Numbered from the stretch's first letter, positions 1 to 12,540 are shown. The stretch is 64,000 nt of DNA from Cladopsammia gracilis (GCA_022457155.1 JAJGOT010000059.1:1560001-1624000), one strand, 5' to 3'. The notes: a model not told the origin generated them from the letters alone. Numbers and translations are program-made.

Positions 1-553
1 TTACATATCGTTTCTGTTTTTCAACATGCATTTGTTGTCGATCCATAAACGTCGTTTTAAGCTGTTGCATGATTTTTACACTGTTCGAGCTCACTTTCGG
101 TTTAAAAGTAAACTCATCTGTAGAGCTAGCAACTCTTTTTTCGGGTCCTACACGAACCCGTTCGCCTCGTTCCTTGGCGAGCTTGATGCTCAACGCATTC
201 AGCTTCGGCGCAAAAGTCAGCTCGCATTCGAAGTTCATTCTTTGATGTGTTTTTGCATTTAGCGTTGAAATCATCCCCTTGCTCCTCGCTACGTTCTTTA
301 ATGGGCTAAGTTTCTTCTCTGCTGGTTCGTTCACGTCTTTATTAACCTGCGTGGCTGATCGATAAAGAGACAAATCTCCCGGTTTTGTTGATAAGGTCTG
401 CACTGATTCAATCGAGGTTTGTCCATTATTTTCGTAATTTTTCTGTGGTGTTGTCGGGCAGCCAGCTTCCTGTGAAGTTAGTTCAGTAGATTCTTGGTTA
501 CTGTAAGTACTTTTTACCATATTATAGGTCTTGCAATAATCTAACATATCCAT
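1..553 (-). CDS. hypothetical protein, N-terminal part, runs off the left edge
   Basis: An open frame of about 184 codons starts at ATG 553, just after an in-frame TAA, and continues past base 1, so the gene is truncated by the window. Further in-frame ATGs lie at 547 and 520. The protein is hydrophilic with no membrane segment. Two segments repeat a short pattern, LTFAPKLNALSIKLA and FTFKPKVSSNSVKIMQ, i.e. TFxPKxxxxSxxx. Such motifs occur in some coiled-coil and ciliary proteins, but I do not recognise the family. The open frame over the whole stretch and ordinary codon use argue that it is coding. No function is assigned. Confidence 0.6.
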   Translation of the reverse strand, partial: MDMLDYCKTYNMVKSTYSNQESTELTSQEAGCPTTPQKNYENNGQTSIESVQTLSTKPGDLSLYRSATQVNKDVNEPAEKKLSPLKNVARSKGMISTLNAKTHQRMNFECELTFAPKLNALSIKLAKERGERVRVGPEKRVASSTDEFTFKPKVSSNSVKIMQQLKTTFMDRQQMHVEKQKRYV

Positions 554-1880
554 ATTTTAGGAGGTATTATCCCTCCTGATTTCGAATCAACCTTCGTGGA
601 ACGCCATTTTGGAATACGTTTCCATAGCAACGGCGGTAAGGGCTGCCAAATACCCCAAAGCGATGGGAGGCCTTTGTTGTTTCGTACTTCAGTAAAAGTA
701 TTAAAAACAAAGCTCAACTGATAAAACGGCCTTCTCGAAGATGTTAAATCAATCCACCAAGGATTTATAGAAGCCAAACAACACACATCTTAAAAAATTT
801 AAAACCCAAAAAGCTAAACAAACTCCAAGAATTGGTAAAAACATAAGTAAGCTTAAGCTAACAAAGCACATTTAAATTTGCATGAGAAAAGATACTATAT
901 TAAATTTCAATTAACCACAGTTGTGCTAAAATATCAGAAATTATAGGTATTGTTTGTGTCTGAGTGGTTTTGACGCGGTTTTTATTGATTCTTCAAGAGT
1001 TTGCAACGAATCTGTTGGTAGTTGTTAAGCCGCAGAGACAGCGAAATGATGCAAAGCTAATATCAAAGTTTGTCAACTTAAAAGTCTAAATATTATTGTA
1101 CAAACAACGCATATAACATAAAAGGAGTATCCAACTTATAGGAAATTTCATTTAAAATTCAGTAGAATTTTTTTAAGTGAACTGTTGCCTTTTGCCGGTT
1201 TACGGATGGATAAAAATTGTTTTGGGAAGGAGAAAGAGAAATGTGGTTAATGGCAAAATAAAAATGAATAAATGAAAAAGCAGCTGGCAAATTCGAGGAT
1301 TAGTTTCCTTTCCCTAACATTTTCTGTCGCTGAAATATTCAGCCGTAGGGGAACTTAAAAAGTCGATCAAATTGTATTATTTTTCTCATATAGTTTCCTT
1401 CGTATTAAAAGGCGTTAAAATTATATCGAAAAACGATACATCGCGATTCCAGGCGTTTTCTTTAAACCCCCGAAATGCTTGATACTTCCAACTTTTTGTA
1501 CAAAGTCAAAAGTTCATTTATTTATTTATTTTATATTATTTTTTTTACTTTTGCCTTCGGGTACTGGCTTTTGTATGCTAAAGGGCGAAAGATGCCATGT
1601 CAACTTTCCCATACTTTTTTGCATGCCATAAACTTCACTTCGATTCACTGAATCAAAAAGGTGTCTTACCAAGTTTATTCGGAGTTCGTTTCGAGATTCT
1701 AGCGGTGGAATCCAATGAACTCGACGAGTTGTGGGTCCAAAAGGAAAATGGACCAAAAGATGTTGCATCCGTATAAAGCAATGTTATAACAGCCCCGAAG
1801 CGGGTGAAAATCTAAAGGAAACAATAAAAAGGATAGAAATAAGAAACTACAATTAGAAATAAGAAACTACAATTAGTTAC
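554..1880. other. intergenic, no gene recognised
   Basis: AT-rich sequence without a convincing exon or coding frame. A direct duplication of about 20 bases (starting AGAAATAAGAAACTA) is visible near 1835-1876. Confidence 0.5.
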
Positions 1881-2170
1881 CATTTCAGGCATTTCACTCC
1901 CAGAGTCAATTATGGAGGTGACCGTTCAAATGAAACCTCTTCAGCAGTACGTTTGCATGGTACCATTTGTTCTAACTTTTGAGTCTGTTGATGAAATCCT
2001 ATAGTGTGACCATTCAAATGAAACCTCTTCAGCAGTACTTTTGCATGGTACCATTTGTTCTAACTTTTGAGTCTGTGGATGAAATCCTATGGTGTGACCA
2101 TTCAAATGAAACCTCTTCAGCAGTACTTTTGCATGGTACCATTTGTTTTTCAATATCAGAGCCTGTTTAT
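1881..2170 (+). repeat. MITE-like repeat with three 88-bp internal units
   Basis: Three tandem copies of an 88-bp unit; the string GTGACC/AT-TCAAATGAAACC recurs at 1918, 2006 and 2094. The left flank (ACTCCCAGAGTCAATTATG) is the same end sequence that flanks the unit at 42720-42925, 45920-46765 and 53905-54130. The array therefore lies inside a dispersed element. Short open frames here are by-products of the repeat. Confidence 0.85.
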
Positions 2171-2459
2171 ATGGAGAAAAGTTGTCCATGGTAGGCGGGT
2201 CACCCGCCCACCTGAGCTACTCTGGGCGAGCCAAGTTTTCATACTTTCCCTTACAAAACGCGCGAACTGTTCATGAGAATCTCAAAGTTGGCTAGGCTAG
2301 CCGGGTGACGGGTCAACTGTGGCCAAACGTCCGAGGCGTTTTTCGTTTTATTTACAGGGGCACTCAACGAATCTGTTCCTCACTTTATCTGTTCCCCAGC
2401 GGAATTCTTGCTGGCTTTGAACAATGTACCTATTCCTAATCCCTATCCCAGCGGGACAA

Positions 2460-2760
2460 ATCTATTGTTTTAATTTTTCTTAGCGAATCACAGACATCGT
2501 TTGGACAACTTTGGTGAAGATATCAAAATCTTCACCCACCCTCACAACATGCCAAACGAACAAAAAGGTGTTGGTCTGTTAGCTGAAACATCTTTGGATC
2601 ATTCTCGGACATCTTCGGAAATCTTCGGAACATTTCGGACAGTACTTGTTTTTGAATGGATAATTTTCGAAAGACTTCGGGAAATCTTCGGAAAGTTAGT
2701 GTCGTTTATACGACACCGGCAAAATAATACATGGTTGCAATGCTTGGAGATATGATTTAA
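2460..2760. repeat. dispersed repeat fragment with 12-bp-like TCTTCGGAA reiterations
   Basis: Contains GCGAATCACAGACATC, AAAAAGGTGTTGGTCT and a stretch of degenerate ATCTTCGGAA repeats. The same three landmarks recur in inverted order at 38740-39480, and the TTCCGAAGAT repeats also at 9170-9300 and 34660-34740. Family not recognised. Confidence 0.6.
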
Positions 2761-4639
2761 TCCACGTTTATTGCCAAGGACGTGGTCCAGTGATCCGAAA
2801 AAAAGGCAGAAATACGAATTTTTTTTAAATAAGCGCCTTTGGTCGAGAAAATACGCTTGATTCTGCCTCAAAATCTGATTCAAACACCGTTTCTCTGTCG
2901 GCGAAATACGAAATAAATTGATTTGGCTGCTTATATACGTTTTATTATAACCGCTGAGAGGTTGAAATTATAGCTGAACGTTTCTTTTTCACTGAAGATT
3001 AAATAAAGGAATCCGTAAATTTCAAAATCGTTTTCTTCTGAAGAAAAGTATAAATTTACGAAGAGATGATTAGAAGTGTTTTCAAGCAAGGGAACATGTA
3101 CAATGTTACTCGTGCGCTTTTTCAATAAACGAATATTACATAAATACTCACCACAATTATGCCGTTTCAAGATTGAAGGTTGATCTTAAATAGCTTAAAG
3201 TGTTTGAAAATTTTCCATTTCTTGTTCTCTGCGGTTAATATAAAACTCTAAAATAACTTTTGATTTCAGCGGTCATAAATTCGTTTTTCATGCTCCATAA
3301 TTTTATGCAAATTTCCACCGAATTCTGTTTTACGATTTCATGCAGTTGACAAATCAATTAATTTTGCCGGATACGATTTGTTAAGATTAACTTATTTAGC
3401 GCGTTTCTTCTTTTAAAGTTCAAAGCCACATATTAGCGAGGAAAAGATGATTTGAATAACAGCCTATTATCTGTCCACGGCGGGAATTGCAGAGCACTTT
3501 AATTCACTTTTATACATCAGCATTTAATGTACTTCTATCAAATTTTCCTCAGTGACGTTTCTGTGGTGATACAAAAAAACTGCGCTTATTTTTCAGTCAC
3601 TCTTTTTACACTTGTTGTCGTTTTTAGTCAATAAACTGAAAAATAATTAAATCATCAGGTGGTCTTTTAAAATTTTAGATTAATTATTGATTTTCTATGG
3701 CATCAGTTGTATAAAGGCGCATGTTTGAGTCGTAGCGAGTTTTATTTATTTTCAAGTTTGAAAATCTTCATGAAAAGATTTTAACCACATTCATCAGTAA
3801 ATAAGTCGTTGAAATATTAAAATGTTTCGACTGTTCTCACTTATATGCGAAAATATTTACATATAAATTTTAATTTAAAAGCGCTTTTAACTGGCGTTAC
3901 AAAAGTCCAAAACCAAGATATTTAATAGATCATTTTCATTTCAAACTAGAGCAGTTTGTTTTTCTGTCTCTGTGAACCATGATGTGAGAATGCCAAGTGA
4001 AACGACTTATCGGTTATCAGCCTTTCTTTTTTATCAAATCGTTTAATTAATAACCAAGTCACGGGGAAAATTTATTTAGAAAATTAAGTAATCATCCGCA
4101 TAAGAAGGAAAGTGCTAACGGCAATGCACGATGGAATGTCAACTTTTCTCATTGTTACAACTAGTGATCTCATTGGCCTAAACTCAAAGACCGCTAAAAA
4201 ATTAAGGTTCAAGGTGCATTTTGTCTGATTTTTTAAAGGTTTCAAGTAATTTGAGACCCAATCGCACAACATGCAATTTTTAAAAGAAATTGTATTTGAG
4301 GAAGTTCGTCAAAGAAGCAAAATTATTAGCTGTTGTCTTCTACTATTCTGGTTGGTTAAGCACGAACATTTCCTAAAATTTATTTGACGCAAATGGATTT
4401 TCTTTATTTTTATACTGAAGTATAATTATGAACCGTCAGCCCCTCCTCTATTCTTGAACTCAAAGAAATTCTATGTGAGAAAGAGCCAATGCCGCAAAAC
4501 AATGAAGTTTACTGTAGTTCTTATGTGAAGCATTACTTAAAGAACTTTGTATGCATCCCCCATACTGATGAAGTGGTACATCAACATTGCCGGCGAATTT
4601 GTATTTTAAAGAAATTCTTGAAATGCAGCTAAATTTAAT
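2761..4639. other. intergenic, no gene recognised
   Basis: AT-rich, with no splice-supported coding segment, RNA gene or tandem repeat that I can see. Confidence 0.5.
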
Positions 4640-4878
4640 AGCAATAGCTCTGACCAATCACAACACACGCAGACAATCCAATGAACCAATCAGAGCTCGA
4701 AGCAAATACATGTAGCCGGCGCCAAGCGCGGGAAAACGCGTGCGAACAAGTCATGATTGGTTTTTGTTTTACTTCTGAATGATTAAGAAAGTGGCACGAG
4801 ATTTTTTTAGCGTAGCAATGCAAAAACTCAGAGCAATCGCGAAATAACTTTCGACACTGAATTGAAAACCGTTTTGAT
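4640..4878. repeat. MITE copy 1 (CGCGGGAAAA family), decayed
   Basis: Shares GGCGCCAAGCGCGGGAAAACGC and the terminal CTTTCGACACTGAATTGAAAA with the better copy at 59885-60159 and the copy at 37591-37848. The left terminus is degraded. Confidence 0.65.
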
Positions 4879-6935
4879 TTTTTTAACCAATTACAACGTT
4901 TGGCAAACATTCATCACAAGTACCCTTGACCGCTGTAATTTTGCGAAACTTAGTCTATAGCTCACGAGTGAGCGCGACTCGATATTTCACTCGTGCGCTG
5001 CGCTTTCTCGTGAAATATCGAGTTGAACACTGCAAGATAATTTCCAAATTTCCGATCATCCATGAATTACCTTCTGTAAATCCACCAAAAATCATACATA
5101 CCTCGTGTGCCAAATAAACTACATGATGTAACAGTTCACATGAGAAAGCTAGTGCTCTTCATATGTACCATTTGTGGGAGGTACTGCCTTCCTTCGAATC
5201 CTAGAAAAACAACCTAAATGCACATAAATGAAAGTTCGGCCGAATAATTCTTGTTATGACGTCAGCCCCCATCTGTGACGTAGCAAGCGTTTAGAATAAT
5301 AGAATGATAAGTAGGAGCTTTCCTTTGCAGTTCGCTTTCGCTTTTAAGTCGGGACCAAACGAGAGCGAGACTCGCCGAGAGTTGACGAGAGATCAGACAA
5401 TCGTTTTCGTTTGGCCTCAAACTCTCACGCACTCTCCGCACTCTCGGCAACTCTTGTCCACTCACATCGAATTTGAATCTGTTCTGATTTTTCATTAGAG
5501 TCGTCAAGATGTCAGGATTCTTGTCATTCCTTTGTGTCCCGTTCCGCTGGACAAGGGTAACGCGGACTCTGAGAACGAATTGTTATCAGCATGGAAAAAA
5601 TTATGCGCGCGCTGTATCACGCTCACATGCTACTTTTGCTGTGTTACTGGAGTTCTTCTCAATACAACGTCCGTGTTCAATGATTGATTCATGGTCACGT
5701 GACATCCAACAAACAAACTGTTTCCCGCCAAACGTCCATGTAAAAGTGCACTGTTGCCCGCAAGCGCCTGCACGTGATCAGACCGTGACAAAAGGTGGCA
5801 TGATTATGATGCGATTGATGTTTACCTCAAGTGCTCGGCGCGTTTTTTAAACTGTGTTGTGTTTTTTTGTGTTGCTACCTGGATTTTTTAAAACGATATC
5901 CCGCTAAGTAACATGGCGTTTGTGAGTGTGCTTGGCCTTGTTCTTTGTTTTTGTCGTTCAAAAACTATCTCTAACTCCACAATTTAAAAACTAAAGACTG
6001 TTGCTTGTCTTTTTTTTTTCTCTCGCTCTCGCTCTCGCTCCCTTTCCTTCTTCTTTCTCTTCTCTATGATTTTCGGGCTGATCGGGGTCATAAAAACCCT
6101 TGTTTGGGCTAGTTGTACTGTAGTGGAATTGCGTAAATATATTATAAACTTTATTAACACTCACAAATTATCTACATGTACATGTACATCAGATACATAT
6201 CTGCAACATTTTAATGTTTTTTAATGTAAAAACGTATCTACAACAAATTATTCGTACATATATATCATATTAATATAATCATACATAATCATATAAGAAG
6301 GTTGCCTGGTCAAGTTAAGACGAAGAGCTTTATTTAGTACTAGTGTTCAGAGTATAGACCTTCCAACTTGTATTTAATGGTTATTTTGTCAATAAAGTCG
6401 TTCATTAACACTGAAGAAGTTACAGTGTAGCTTGCTGGTATAAATATAATAACGCATGACCAACAGGGTGTAGTTGAATTTCCTAATTAACCTTGGATTA
6501 ATTGGATTTGATAAATTTCCAAATAAGTATTCTACAGCGGATGGATTGAAATTGGAACGATCACACATGTTGAACCCTTGTTGAACCATTGCACCACATT
6601 ATGAATAAATCGTTTTGTAATTTGGCAGTCTGCAAATGTATGTTCAATTGAATCCTGTTCTCCGCAATACACACAATCACTATCCTCTTTTTGGTATTAA
6701 AATACCGAATCTGTGTAGTTCCTCTTTGGTCACTCCAATTCTGTGTATAAATTTAAAATGGAATTCCTTCAGTTTGTAATCTTTGCAAATTTAAATTTAA
6801 ATAGATTTTCCCAATTCCCTGTATTTAGTGATAAAAGCTTATTTCATTTAGTTGGTCCAGTTTGTGGCGAATGATGAACTTTCCAGTTCAGCAACCAGTA
6901 AAAATCTCTTATTTTTTATGTTGCTATATAACAAA
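4879..6935. other. intergenic with repeat fragments
   Basis: 4950-5060 holds a GATATTTCACTCGTG/CGTGAAATATCGAG foldback whose ATATCGAGTTGAACAC part recurs at 34570 and, diverged, at 38760. A CT-rich run is at 6009-6060. The open frame at 5509-5850 has no recognisable domain and is not called as a gene. Confidence 0.5.
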
Positions 6936-7060
6936 ACACTTAATGACTGATCCCTCGGGAAACAGTGAATTTTGTTTCTCTCGAATCTCGATGTTTCCCG
7001 AGAATCTCGTCGATCGGGAAACAAAATTCACTGTTTCCCTCGGTACCAGTCATTAAGTGT
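6936..7060. repeat. foldback MITE
   Basis: Arms 6936-6978 and 7018-7060 are inverted repeats (ACACTTAATGACTG ... CAGTCATTAAGTGT) with a short mismatch block, enclosing about 39 bases. Confidence 0.75.
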
Positions 7061-7262
7061 GTGGTATGCCATTCTTGACCCCAGATCCTTCGGTTTTCTT
7101 GACTACGCAAGACCGAAGGGTCTGGGAATCTCTGCGCAAGCGTAGCCAAAATCTAGCCGTCTGGACCTCACAGCGCATGCCCAAAGTCCAAACAACAAAA
7201 TGGCGGAGCTACATTCTACTGCATCTGTATTTACAGAGCGGATATCTCGCCTTTAAAGGCGA

Positions 7263-7517
7263 GTTCCCACTACCGATGTAATCGGAGTCGGAATCGGAAG
7301 CGTACTGAGCCTTACATTCTAGTGTAAACAAAAAAACGAAGTCGGAATCGGAAGCTCGATGGATTCAGAAGGATCAGAAAGTTTGCGTTTTCTTCCGATT
7401 CCGCTTCTCCTTCCATTCTTACGATTTTAGTGGAAACAAGTGAATTTCCACTAAATCGTCACTTTCTTGCGACTCCGATTACCCTTCCGTTTTCGTCGCT
7501 AGTACGCAAGTGGGAAC
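7263..7517. repeat. MITE with GTTCCCACT ends
   Basis: GTTCCCACT at 7263-7271 is inverted at 7509-7517. Inside, CGGAGTCGGAATCGGAAG faces CTTCCGATTCC, giving a long imperfect hairpin. hAT-like size, but no clear target duplication checked. Confidence 0.65.
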
Positions 7518-7779
7518 CAGTTTAAATTCACAGATAACAAATTGATTTCCACAAGGATTAAATATTGCTATATATGGGCAGGCATAGACGGTAGTTTGGA
7601 AACCCCGTCGCAATTAGCAAAGATTTTGGCGATTTTATTCCTTCGTTTACTCTATCGCACACTCGAATAAGAGATTTATCAGGTATGAGATAGACCGCCC
7701 CCGTTTCTTTTGGGCGTTAAAACCAGAGGCCCATGCCTTAATTAACCCGAGCACTTCTAAGTTGGTTAAAAAAAATCTC

Positions 7780-8390
7780 GGTTGTGGCTCGTTTAATTTT
7801 TCAACCCACTTCCCCGTGTTTGGATATCCTGAAGAACACTCTTCCTCGAATAAAGCGATCATATGCTTGCTACATTTTATGCCTATTAATATTACCATTC
7901 TGCTAGGTACATCATATTTAGTGGTTATAGTTCTTATGTAAGCATAAACGTGATAAACATAAATATGCCTCGCACATTGTATGCTCAAGTGGTTCAAGGA
8001 AAACAAGTGTTTTAATCTTTACGGTTTTGGCGCTATTTTTACATAAGTATTAAATGTTTTGGGACAGCGCTCATGTTACACACAAAACATGCCCTATTTC
8101 GTTACGTTTTGTGACAATTTTCCCATTTTCTCTAATGTGACAGTTCATGAACATTACCCCACCATCACTTGATAACCAGCATTAGTTATACTAAAAAATA
8201 TTCGGCGTGCTTTCATTGGCTCGCTTTGGAAAAAATGAATGTTCATTAGGAATAAAGGGTGCTGTCCTTTGTGGGCAAGTGACTCGATCACTTGAGAGCT
8301 GAAGAACATTAGAAGGCTGAGGAATTGTTAGAACTGAGGACCAAAAGACTCCCAAGGCTGAAAGTAAATGAGGCTTAAAATATAATCTTA
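7780..8390. repeat. diverged duplicate, copy A
   Basis: Matches copy B (about 9790-10330) across several blocks, for example AAGCGATCATATGC, GGTACATCATATT, TTTTGGCGCT and GATCACTTGAGAGCTGAAGA in the same order, with many substitutions and small indels. The two copies lie about 2 kb apart in direct orientation. Confidence 0.7.
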
Positions 8391-8851
8391 ATACAATTTA
8401 TTATCCTAATATGAGTAGACTTTAGCGATGTGAGACTTTACGTATACACCGATATCAGACCTCTCTTGCCTATTTGGCGTTTTTATTTATATATGATGTA
8501 CATGTTTAGTTCTCCTGACAGAAATGAGAATGAGTTCAGAGATTGTACTGTTTTGATTTTGAATTAGATGAAACAATGTTTACTTAGCTAAATTTTGACT
8601 TTTGTACAGTTCCTTCTCGGGTTTCGAAATGTTTAATTCAAAAATTGATATGCCCCTTGCTTGTCGCGTTCGAAGAACGCAATCCTAATTTCGTGTTGGA
8701 GACAAATTTGAGATTTTTTGGTAGACGGTCTTCCAAATGGCCGCCCCTATTGATTTTTTTCAGGGGCTCATTTCCGCCGGAAATTCCTTCGAACGCGTCT
8801 CCATGATCTGTGATTACTGCTAGTTATAATATATATTTGGCGAAAGGGAAT

Positions 8852-9020
8852 ACAGTCGAACCTGCATTAAGCGGCACCGTATTAAGCGATCACTTAACAA
8901 ATCTCCGGAATTAAATCGCTCCCCATATTTACTGTAAACTTGACCTCTTTTAAGCGGTTACCTCTATTAAGCGGTCAGTTGGCTATTCCCCGAGAGTGAC
9001 CGTTTAATAGAGATTGACTG
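8852..9020. repeat. TA-flanked MITE (pogo/mariner-like)
   Basis: Starts TA|CAGTCGAACCTG and ends GAGATTGACTG|TA, with internal repeats of ATTAAGCGG. The imperfect terminal inverted repeat and TA flanks fit a non-autonomous Tc1/mariner-superfamily element. Confidence 0.7.
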
Positions 9021-9342
9021 TAACTTGAAGATGTGAACATAGCTACTCGCTCTGCTGTCAGGATCTCAAAAGGGTCTCCGACTTGGCACCCAAAAAGACA
9101 AATTAAACCGCAGGGACACTGCTCATATCAACGTCAAATGAGCTAGAAGGTCCTGGACAACAATCAAAACATCTTCCTTGGAAATCTTTGGCAATCTTCG
9201 GGAAATGATCAGAAACGTTCGTACAATCTCCGGAGAGTATTCGGGTAATTTTCGAATATCGTCGGAAAATCTTTGGTATATTGTTTAAAACTTCGTAATA
9301 TAACAAGCAACAAATACATCGCTGAAACTGTCACAAATTCTT

Positions 9343-9555
9343 TTGCTCACTTTTAAAGCGTTAAATGGGCTTGCACTTGGATATCTTGTGTATTTGTTAG
9401 ACAGATACGTACCGTGTCTCTCACTTAGATCTTCCGCGAGAGGTTTTTTGAAGATTCAACGGTATAAATCTAAGACGTATGGCGACAGAGCTTTTTCTGC
9501 TCTAAGTGCACCAAGGCTTTGGAATGGTTTACCTGAACATTTAAGTAACATTTAA
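9343..9555 (+). pseudogene. LINE reverse transcriptase C-terminal tail, 5'-truncated
   Basis: The frame encodes the tail typical of metazoan non-LTR ORF2 proteins: LTFKALNGLALGYL, then SLRSSARG, KSKTYGDRAFS and APRLWNGLPEHL. Only about 70 residues remain and no reverse transcriptase core is present upstream, so this is a dead 3' fragment. Confidence 0.75.
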
Positions 9556-9789
9556 GAGCCTACACGACCACAACACTAACGAGCTGCTTGAGTCAATTCG
9601 GTTTAAACTGAACTACATTACCTGCCAACCCTAACCCTCATTAAAAGCTGGTTCCTACATTATATATTCTCATTAAGGTGTCCGACCTCTTTCTGAGCTA
9701 AAACATTTCGACTCTACCGCATGACACGGCTGACGTTGTGTTGCTTAGCAACTTCGGGGCAAAAATCGTGGGCTCAGAAAGATATTCCG

Positions 9790-10330
9790 ACAATTTCCCG
9801 ACGTTGCCGAAGATGATCCCACGACGTTAGAAGTAAAAGAAATACCCGAAGGAAGTGTCAGTAAAGCGATCATATGCCACATTTTATGCCCAGCATAAAA
9901 ATTAATATGCATATCTTGGATTTCTGCTGGGTACATCATATTAGAGGTTATAATTCTTATGTAGGCATAAAAATAATATATCCTTCGCACATAATATGCC
10001 CAATTGGTTCGCGGAAAACGAAGGTTTAAAGTTTTGGCGCTCGTTTTCTAAGACACGACAGCACTCTTTTCAGACACCAAACATGGACCTTGTTCCTAAC
10101 ATTTTGTCACGAAAATTACCCGTAATATTTGTTCCCATTTTTTTCTAATGTGACAGAACTTGAAATTTATGCTTTGTACACAAACTAGTTAGACGAATAA
10201 GGCGCTGTCCTTTGTGAGCAAGTTACTCGATCACTTGAGAGCTGAAGAGCACCAGAACGCTGAAGAATTCAAGACTCCAAGGCTGTAAGTAAGTGCATAT
10301 TAAAATACAATCTTAAAACTTTCCATATTC
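9790..10330. repeat. diverged duplicate, copy B
   Basis: Second copy of the segment at 7780-8390; see that entry. No protein-like frame is conserved between the copies, so the shared part is more likely regulatory, untranslated or repeat sequence. Confidence 0.7.
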
Positions 10331-10945
10331 CAATCTCAATATAATCTTTAATCTTAATATAATTCCCGTTTAGGTCCGAGTATAGAGTGGTTAAAATTCT
10401 TTTACGGTAACACAGAAAGCTGTGTTTTAAAGAATGAATGGACAATCAACTTTTTCACATCTAAAGAGGTGTTACAAATGCTACTTTTTTAGCTTCTGAA
10501 AGCACAAAAAGCGTTAGACACATTGAATTTAAATTTAAATTGGTCCACACTCCAGCAGCGGCGAATTCCAACAAACGACTTCCTGACAAAAATTGGTATA
10601 AAAGATAATGTCGATAATTCCCGATATTCATTCTACAAAGAAGTACCCTTAAAAAATGTTCATCTTTTTTAGTTTTCCTCTAAAGCAATTCTATTTTGAA
10701 AAATCGTAACAACGTGGTTAAAACGTTTTAAAATTATTCCCAATTCTCTATAGAAATAATCGTCTTTGTTTCCTTCTCAAAAACACACTTTCGTTAAAAA
10801 TGCATAACCAATAAAAACTATAGTACAGTACTATAGTACACAGACATGGCTGGCGCGAAAAATCGAATAGCTGGTCAACCCTCAGTTGCGCCCTCATCAT
10901 TGCCAAATACCACATTTTTACTACAAGTGTGTGCAATGGCAGCTT

Positions 10946-11067
10946 AGGCCCGGTTCAAACGTCGAACTTCACATGTGCCGAATCTAATGCAAATGAGCAA
11001 AATCTATTGTTCTTGCTCATTTGCATTAGATTCGGCACATGTGAAGTTCGACGTTTGAACCGGGCCT
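10946..11067. repeat. perfect foldback, 55-bp arms
   Basis: Arms 10946-11000 and 11013-11067 are exact reverse complements with a 12-nt loop. Ends read AGGCCCGGTTCAAACG and its complement. Perfect arms indicate a young MITE-type insertion or recent conversion. Confidence 0.85.
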
Positions 11068-11399
11068 TAGACTTTGACAGCTTTCTTTTACGCCTGAAAA
11101 ACAAAATCTCCGTTATGCGAACTATTGCAGTTGCAAATAACAAAGAAGAACTATTTCTAAATTCTTGGGCTCCCGTTTTATAATTTGATCGCACGTGTTT
11201 TCCCTAAACGTCTCGTTCAGGTGGGCACGCGCGTTTGTAACTGTAGGTATGTGTATGTATATATTATGTGTAAACTTTATGTCACTGCTGCTGTTAACAA
11301 TAACATACAAAAAAAATCTATAGTGCACAGACTACCGTGTCATAACAATCAGTCATAACACAGACTACCGTGTCATAACAATCCTCAAAGATCAGTCTG

Positions 11400-11699
11400 C
11401 TCCAGATTCGTGAACTCTTCATACATTCATCTGACATTCATGCTTACAACACGCGTTTCTCGTGTGCAGATAATCTTTTTGTACAGAAATCCAGTTTGCA
11501 TATAAAACTTAAGTCTTTTCCTGATTTTGGTACGAGATTATGGAATTGTCTACACCCCGATTGGCGTAAGCTCACGAAAAGAGCATTTAAAAGAAAAATT
11601 CATAAGTTGCTTCTAACTGTACTCGAAATTGAGGACTATTATGTTGATGCCCATTCTCTAATACTGATTTTAAACACAAGTAATTATTATACACTATAG
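11400..11699 (+). pseudogene. LINE reverse transcriptase C-terminal tail
   Basis: One frame reads HAYNTRFSCADNLF, then SLHIKLKSFPDFGTRLWN and KLTKRAFKRKIHKLLL up to the stop at 11699. This is the usual C-terminal signature of CR1/L2-like ORF2 proteins. The rest of the element is missing. Confidence 0.75.
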
Positions 11700-11938
11700 C
11701 TTTCAAACCTACATTTAGCCGTTTATTTACTTTATACCTCTTAATTTGCTTTACTTTTTTACCTTTGTGCTTGATTAATTATTAATGTGTATGTTTATTT
11801 ATTTAGTAGCTGTTTTTTAAATCACTTTATCTTTGGTAAATATGACTGTAATTAGTACAACCCGCCTAGATTAGCTATGCTATAAGCGGGTTTGTAGATA
11901 TTTAAATTTTATTTCTTTAAATTTAGATCAATTAATTA

Positions 11939-12186
11939 CAGTGGAACCATTCGAACCGGGACACCCTGAACATTTTTAACCAATCAGAACGTTATTTGAG
12001 AACAAAGGATAGCAACCTTTTTCGCCAACGGACCAATGACATCGACGAACGCGAACAATAGTTTTCAACAATATTTGAAAACGCAGCAACCGTCACGACT
12101 AGATGCGGACCTCTCAGAAAACATATCCTTGTTTTGATTGGTTACTTTTCTGTACTTTCGATCCTTAATTTTGAAGCAAACATCAA
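11939..12186 (+). repeat. outer transposon, left terminal inverted repeat
   Basis: 248 bp, complementary to 34007-34254 with about three mismatches (near 12089, 12099 and 12166). TA precedes it at 11937-11938. Confidence 0.9.
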
Positions 12187-12502
12187 AAGCTATGGACGTG
12201 GATCGTTCTCAAACACTTATATTTTTTTTGAATTGAAAAAAGTTATTCCTCGCTATAGAAATTATAAAGAAGGTATAGGAAACGTAAAGACAAAAATTGA
12301 AACACAACAAACCTTTATTTTCCCTAATTTATACAAATATAAAACATGAACTGTTCAGTGCACGTAGACGCAATACTGAAGTACAATATACATCGATACG
12401 CTAAAATCTTCCAAAAACAAACGACAGCTCCCAATCAGGAGATTTATACATAAGGATTTCTACAATGAGAAATAAAAAGACGATCTGTTTGGCGCCAGGA
12501 CA
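12187..12502. other. outer transposon internal sequence, left side
   Basis: AT-rich stretch between the terminal repeat and the stop of the broken SAM/CCHC gene. It probably held that gene's 3' untranslated region. The open frame at 12134-12349 crosses the repeat boundary and has no recognisable domain. Confidence 0.5.
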
Positions 12503-12540
12503 CTACAAGAACACATTTACATTTGCGCGCCTAAATCTTT
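12503..12540 (-). pseudogene. last codons of the SAM-like/CCHC gene, separated by the Polinton
   Basis: On the minus strand, 12540-12503 continues the frame that ends at 30957/30951 on the far side of the Polinton and reaches a TAG at 12505-12503. The six bases 12535-12540 are the target duplication. Confidence 0.8.
12535..12540 (+). repeat. Polinton target-site duplication, left (ATCTTT)
   Basis: Identical to 30951-30956. Six-base duplications are the known hallmark of Polinton/Maverick integration. Confidence 0.95.

Noticed and set aside
5509..5850. 113-residue open frame
   Set aside because: No family resemblance, biased composition, and no splice or promoter context; probably chance.
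7647..8006. 119-residue leftward open frame
   Set aside because: It lies in the duplicated segment but is not kept as a frame in the second copy at 9745-9990.
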